Part shown: positions 59,483 through 64,000 of the stretch, in pieces
How the letters are laid out: the number at the start of each line of letters is the position of its first letter
How positions within the stretch are numbered: the stretch's first letter is position 1
Source: Rutidosis leptorrhynchoides
Lineage: Eukaryota; Streptophyta; Magnoliopsida; Asterales; Asteraceae
NCBI RefSeq assembly: GCF_046630445.1
Contig: NC_092333.1
Coordinates: forward strand, 3,124,001-3,188,000
DNA: 64,000 nucleotides
Direction: 5' to 3'
Notes under the pieces: model-generated
The model's input: only the letters and a program-made list of their open reading frames with translations
The model's database searches: none
Told to the model about the DNA's origin: nothing
Program-made: the position numbers and the translations under genes

Positions 59483-60654
59483 TGATAAAATAAATACGGA
59501 GTAAATGAATTGCATCAGAAGTGGAAATGGTCGAGCTTTATATAGATGTGGCCTGATTTCAGACCCCATGCGATTGCATGGTTTTTGGGCATCAAGGCCA
59601 TGCGATCGCATGGCCCTCTGATCCAGCTCACAAACTTTTGTTTTCTTGTTTGTCGACATATTTATTTATTAATATATAATATATATAATTTATATTAATT
59701 AATTATATATTATATTATATTCTCGTGCATAGTTGACTTGAAATTTTCGTTCCGAAGTCTCGTACGTTGTCACTCGACTTATGCCCCGGTTCCGGTTTCT
59801 CGAACGCATTTTCGTATGCTTAGAAAACTATCACTTTATGTTTCGTGACTCGTACCTTTGTCAAAATATAGTCTTAAATTATCAATAAACTATACCACTC
59901 AAAGTATATCTTAATCTTTCGAGTGTTTTGGTCATTTACTTCTATAAATCATTGTCTCGTTATTTATTAATATAATAGTATTTATCAAACGTTTCATAAC
60001 CAAATTAATATCTATTCTCAATATTTATAAACACGTTTTAAAATACATCTCACAAGTTATTCATATACTTAATTCTAACAGTTAATATTCTTTATTTTTG
60101 TAAATGTCCAAATTACGTTATTTAAACAAACACACTTAATCAACCAATTCTATTATATCGAAAAACGTTTTCGCACGTTCGAAACACAATCAATTAAATA
60201 TTATGCAGTTTAGTTCACCACTAAATTTTATCTAACTTTTGTCATCAAACACTTTACCATTTATTCCGAATACCATTAAAAAGGAATAATTTCTCAAATC
60301 AGTGTGGACCTCACAACAGAGACCCGTAACAATATCATAATCATTAAGAGACCTAATAAATATCTTTTAATTCAATCGTTTGGCATAATATTTTAACTTC
60401 GTAGTTGAATATATCAATCAGATAATCAAACCAATAAGTTTAATGCACAGTATCATTTACTTAACACTTTGTTACGTTTTCAAGTTATAGTATATGTATC
60501 TATTTACATATAATTGTTCGCGAATCGTTGAGAATAATCGAAGGGTAATTGAATAGTTTAAAATTTTGAGATTTAACTACATAGACTTTGCTTATCGTGT
60601 CGAAAACGTTAAAGATTAAGTTTAAATTTGGTCAGAAATTTCCGGGTCATCACA
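57685..60654 (-). repeat. Solo LTR E, B family
   Basis: Plus-strand ends TGTGACGATCGCTCC and CCGGGTCATCACA are the reverse complement of the B LTR ends. 2970 bp, flanked by ATATA on both sides (57680-57684 and 60655-60659). No internal region, so a solo LTR left by LTR-LTR recombination. Contains the promoter module at 59533-59613 and an AAT/ATT microsatellite near 59357-59490. Confidence 0.88.
59533..59613 (-). promoter_or_regulatory. LTR promoter module of E
   Basis: CCATGCGATTGCATGG (59566-59581) and CCATGCGATCGCATGG (59598-59613) start 32 bp apart. On the minus strand CTATATAAAGCTC follows at 59533-59545, 20 bp from the palindrome. The TATA core CTATATAAAGC is the same as in element A. 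Confidence 0.7.
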
Positions 60655-61382
60655 ATATATAACTATATATATATATATATATATACATATTTATTTACAA
60701 GTGATTGTTTGTGAATCCTCGGAAACAGTCAAAGGTAATTGAATCCATGTAAACAGTTCAAAAGTTTTGAGACTCAACATTACAGGCGTTGCTTATTGTG
60801 TTGGAACATATAAAGATTAAGTTTAAATTTGGTCGGAAATTTTCGGGTCGTCACATTTAGTGTACGAGCGTTAGGATTACATCTTAAAACAAATTTCATT
60901 CGGGATTTATCTCTAAGAACATGAAGATTAATGTTTGTGTTTTTTGAAAAAGATAGAGAAATGATATATTGAGATTTAAGAGTTGAAAAAGATAAATCTG
61001 ATGTGAAGGGGACACAAATGACGAAGTTACATGCTTTGAAGAAGGATGTTCTGTAATAAACTTTGTTTATGTTTTGATATAATTTTATTTGATAAGTTTT
61101 AGATTTCGAGGTTGAAGGATTTGAGAGTGAAGAAAAGTTGAAGGTGAAAATGAAGATGAGGTTTAAATTGAATCTGAAAGTGGAGATGATATGTAAAAAG
61201 ATGAAAATACCCTCACATGTAAGGCACTTGGGTAACTTAACGGAGTCTGATTAATGACCGTAAGAGTGAGGTACTAACAGGGAAACAAATTGAAACATCA
61301 GGCTCCTCTACGTCAAAAAAGTACTTTAAACCTATCCGTGTAATTTTGAGCAAACATCGGGTACCAAGCGTGTAATTTTGTC

Positions 61383-61635
61383 TATATCTTTTATAAATAA
61401 AACATTATTGTTATTGCCTTATTATCTATCGATACTGTAAATTATAACCAAATTAAATCACTTACTAACTATAATATTGTTTTCTTTTTTTAATTTTCAA
61501 ATCAAATACTTTAATGTCACGATTATAAATTTACAATTCATGATATTTTAAATTTTAATTATTATTTTAATTACCATACTTACACATCATATCTCAATCT
61601 TATAGTGCAATTTAAATTTAAAGACAAATAAATGA
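61383..61635. other. AT-rich intergenic, nothing recognised
   Basis: No ORF, RNA gene or repeat unit identified between the TIR element G and the LINE target duplicate. Confidence 0.5.
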
Positions 61636-61648
61636 GGGTACATTTTAA

Positions 61649-61842
61649 TTTTTTTTTTTTGACCAGCAAAAGAAATTTTATTAAAAACCTCACTAGCAAG
61701 ACGCTAGAGAGGAAAACATACAAATATTACAACGGCTTCAGCAGCCAATCAATTCAACGAATCTTAAGTTTTCCTCTATTACAAAGCCAAATAAAAGAAA
61801 AATGACGAATAGAATCAAACAACGTGTCCTTCTTTAACGAGC
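61649..61842 (-). mobile_element. 5'-truncated LINE (L1 type) with 13-bp target duplication
   Basis: GGGTACATTTTAA flanks the insert at 61636-61648 and 61843-61855. A T-run at its left is the poly(A) tail on the minus strand. The minus frame encodes FDSIRHFSFIWLCNRGKLKI and then WIDWLL, matching the C-terminus of plant L1 ORF2 proteins (W-NR-K--WI-WL). A hairpin CTAGC-AAGAC-GCTAG (61693-61707) lies in the 3' UTR. Only about 190 bp are present. Confidence 0.85.
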
Positions 61843-61855
61843 GGGTACATTTTAA

Positions 61856-62778
61856 AATGCCTTCTAATAAAATTAAATTTGTTTTTTTTTTTTTCAATTT
61901 ATCAAACTTTTGAATACTCTTATGTTCAATTTGGAGAAGGAAATGAATCTGATATGGATCGAGTGATCCTATTTCTATATCCACTTATATTTTAAACTAT
62001 ATATCGATATTCATATCCATTTAAATATAATTCATCAATTTATATTCATATCCGTTGAATTAAACGGGTTAATTGATATGTGTTAGATGATAATTTTTAT
62101 TTAGATATCTATAGTTAATATTAAAATCTTATAATGATGATTTCATTATTAGGCTAATTCTTTTGTTAAGAAAAAATTAAAAAGAAAAAGAAAAAAATCT
62201 AAGCATGGTGGGTGATGTCATTAATCTAAATAATTTTGAATTAAAATTACATCTTATTAATTAATTATTATTATTAAATTTTATTAATAATTATTTTAAT
62301 TATTAAAATTAAATAATTTTAAATAATTTTAATTAATTATTTTGAATTGAGTATGAGAAGTTATAAAATCTAGGCAGCAGAAAATCAATTATAAATTTAT
62401 ATTTTAATTTACACTTTTAAAATAAAATGATAATTGATATTATCTATTATGTAATTAAATTATCAAAACATTTTTAACAGGCCTAAATATAATGCAATTT
62501 AACAAAATTTATACACAAAACATGTAATTTATATGGTTTAGTAAATATTTTTAATACTAGTAACATTTTATAGTTTCTAGTTGCATATAGATATGTAAAA
62601 GTATATGTATAAAATTATTTCGGGTGATAAATAAATATATTCGTAGATGATAAATTATCATCCATATCCGATCAACTAATTTTTCACGCCATACATATCC
62701 ATACACATATTCGCTTGTCATTCATTTAGATAATCCACATCCATTTTAATGGATCAGATCGAAGATCGAATGGATATC
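61856..62778. other. AT-rich intergenic
   Basis: Very AT-rich, no ORF. Repeated short blocks such as ATATCCATTTAAAT and CATATCCGTTGAA near 61975-62065, and TCATCCATATCC near 62658, resemble the subterminal repeats of hAT-type non-autonomous elements, but ends and target duplications were not found. Confidence 0.35.
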
Positions 62779-62889
62779 TGATAGACGGGCATCCATTGTC
62801 ATCCCTTATCTCATTGTCATTCATAATTTATATTTGATAGATGTGCATCCATTGTCATCCCTTATCTCATTGTCATCCATAATTTCTTA
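62779..62889. repeat. Two-copy direct tandem repeat (about 56 bp)
   Basis: GATAGACGGGCATCCATTGT at 62780 and GATAGATGTGCATCCATTGT at 62836 start two copies that continue together through ATCTCATTGTCAT-CATAATTT. Confidence 0.85.
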
Positions 62890-63777
62890 TGTACATAATA
62901 CATTGACAATTAAGAGTTTGATTGTTACCTCTCTCTATAAACAAAGAATCAATGACACAGATAATCATTATAAAACGTAACATTGTTTTTGTGTGAAACT
63001 TTTAACCTCAATTATACGTACTTTTACACAAGTAATATAGACGAGTGGTTTGAAAATGCTATATAACAAGATTGTTAATGTTAATATTACGAATCAGAAC
63101 AACAAATGGGATCTGAAAAAGAAGCAACTATGTGTAAATTCTTTAACAACTTATTTTTCACATGTTCTGAAAATATATCTATGTTACAACTTAGGTTTAT
63201 AAGTTTATACATTATATTTTGTTAAGTCGTTACTATTGCAATCATGTGACAACATTTTACTTAAATTATAGCATTGCAACGCACGGGTAAAAATATCTGG
63301 TATATATATATAGATATAGGATTCTCAATCAATATGGGAGTAGAATTTAAGAGGGAAATGGAAAGTTGATCTCATCCTTCATTTTTCTGATCAATTGCCA
63401 TGATTTAATCCAAGTTTATGTGTTCCACCATACATCCTATTTGGACACACATGGGCATTTAAGTCATTTTACACTTTATGTTTGTTTACGCAATTAGTTA
63501 ACTATTCACACATCATACAATTTCACCCATATATGATCACAACAAGAGAAATAGCTTGCCCGCTACGCTGGGCGAAAATTACCAAATCATCCAATATTCA
63601 TATTTAAAATGAAACATTTTTTAATGTATCAAATTAATTTTTAATGAATAATTAACATATAACTCATTGTTAAAATGTTACTCATTTAAATTAAGATAAA
63701 AATTATTTAGTTGCAAAATAAAAATGAAGTACCAAAATCCAAACATATTTGCTACGCTTGTTTTCTAATGTTGTCCG
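62890..63777. other. Intergenic, possible Helitron-like ends
   Basis: CATTGCAACGCACGGGTAAA near 63272 followed by ATCTGGT, and GCCCGCTACGCTGGGC near 63559, have the look of Helitron 3' hairpins. Neither has a clear partner end. No genes. Confidence 0.25.
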
Positions 63778-64000
63778 AAATCAATAATATAGTCGTAAAC
63801 ATTTTTTGACCAAAAAATTTACCTTAGAGTTTGCGGAAACCAATAATAGAGTCTCCTACAATTTTGGACCAAAGAATTCACCTTTAGAGCTACAAAAAAG
63901 TATATACTCCGAATCAATAATATAGTTGTGTACAATTGTTGACAAACAAATTGATAGAAAACAATAATATAGTCGGCTACAATTTTTTTTCAAAAAATTC
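63778..64000. repeat. Degenerate tandem array running off the window
   Basis: Four imperfect copies of AA(T/C)CAATAATATAGTCG, then CTACAATTTTTTGACCAAA and AATTCACCTTAGAG, starting near 63780, 63839, 63912 and 63958. Copy lengths vary from about 45 to 75 bp. Confidence 0.7.

Larger units (their letters stand above)
25195..60855 (-). repeat. Solo LTR F (interrupted by D and E)
   Basis: Starts TGAAGGGACCCGTCC at 25195 and ends TTCGGGTCGTCACA at 60855, flanked on both sides by TTTAG (25190-25194 and 60856-60860). Its own pieces are 25195-28063, 56571-57684 and 60660-60855, about 4.2 kb. The first 1 kb resembles the matching part of LTRs C and E (GCGAGGTACTTGAC, TGAGAATAAACATGC, AAGCATCCGGTACTTTGGATG). 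The last 190 bp resembles the ends of B and E (AAATTTGGTC-GAAATTT). No internal region remains. It contains a tRNA-like stretch (26755-26832). Short ORFs inside are not supported. Confidence 0.75.
25015..61382. mobile_element. TIR DNA element G (MULE-like or MITE), split by F
   Basis: The left arm 25015-25189 and the right arm 60861-61382 carry terminal inverted repeats of roughly 130 bp with mismatches. The left begins GACAAAGTACATGGTTGGTA and the reverse complement of the right begins GACAAAATTACACGCTTGGT. Both continue through CGATGTTTG-TCAAAATTACA and reach a TAACGACCGT / TAATGACCGT block. TATAATCTT and TATATCTTT flank the ends and may be a 9-base target duplication with changes. It has no coding capacity. 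About 700 bp are its own; everything between the arms is later insertion. Confidence 0.6.

Noticed and set aside
59286..59659. Poly-Ile ORFs on both strands
   Set aside because: Translations of the AAT/ATT microsatellite in solo LTR E.
63260..63310. Second Helitron 3' end (CGCACGGG ... CTGGT)
   Set aside because: Hairpin is poor and no partner end was found.

Overview
The window is plant nuclear DNA, almost certainly from a eudicot. It is AT-rich and dominated by LTR retrotransposons of the Athila/Tat type (tRNA-Asp primer sites) and the chromovirus (Tekay) type (initiator-tRNA-Met primer sites). One intact host gene is present, a plant cold-shock/glycine-rich zinc-knuckle protein. An Asteraceae source is my impression from the style of the LTR ends, not something proven here.

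Layout. (1) 1-13209: Athila-like element 'A' on the minus strand, with near-identical LTRs (left copy cut by the window edge), a gag-protease-RT ORF that stops inside RT, and a separate Athila-type 3' ORF. That 3' ORF appears to be a two-exon gene with its own promoter-like module. (2) 13216-16906: an LTR-like fragment, then a truncated Tekay remnant (gag N-terminus, primer site, LTR). (3) 16907-22840: non-coding DNA with broken gene fragments, including four exon-like blocks of ETG1/MCMBP, ending at a Helitron-type 3' terminus. (4) 23815-24432: the intact cold-shock domain gene. (5) about 25015-61382: a nested stack. TIR element 'G' is split by LTR 'F', which is split by non-autonomous element 'D', whose 5' LTR is split by LARD-like 'B' and by Tekay chromovirus 'C'. 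F is also split by solo LTR 'E'. Five of the insertions have readable 5-bp target duplications (tttag, caccg, tgggc, gggcg, atata). (6) 61383-64000: AT-rich DNA with a 5'-truncated LINE (13-bp target duplication) and short tandem repeats.

Points of most interest. (a) Pairs of palindromes, core ATGCGA(N)TCGCAT, spaced 31-32 bp apart and ending 21-22 bp from a TATA box, occur in LTRs of two unrelated element types. Two more pairs lie inside element A. (b) The pair at 5952-5999 sits upstream of a short exon whose splice donor and the acceptor near 4990 join in phase to the Athila 3' ORF. (c) Tekay element C carries two intact extra ORFs upstream of gag: an F-box protein of host type and an acidic protein. 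(d) LARD B carries a broken piece of a poly(A)-binding protein gene. (e) B and C both repeat their polypurine-tract motif internally, beside the cargo. No alignment, database search or expression data could be used; family names rest on motifs read by eye.
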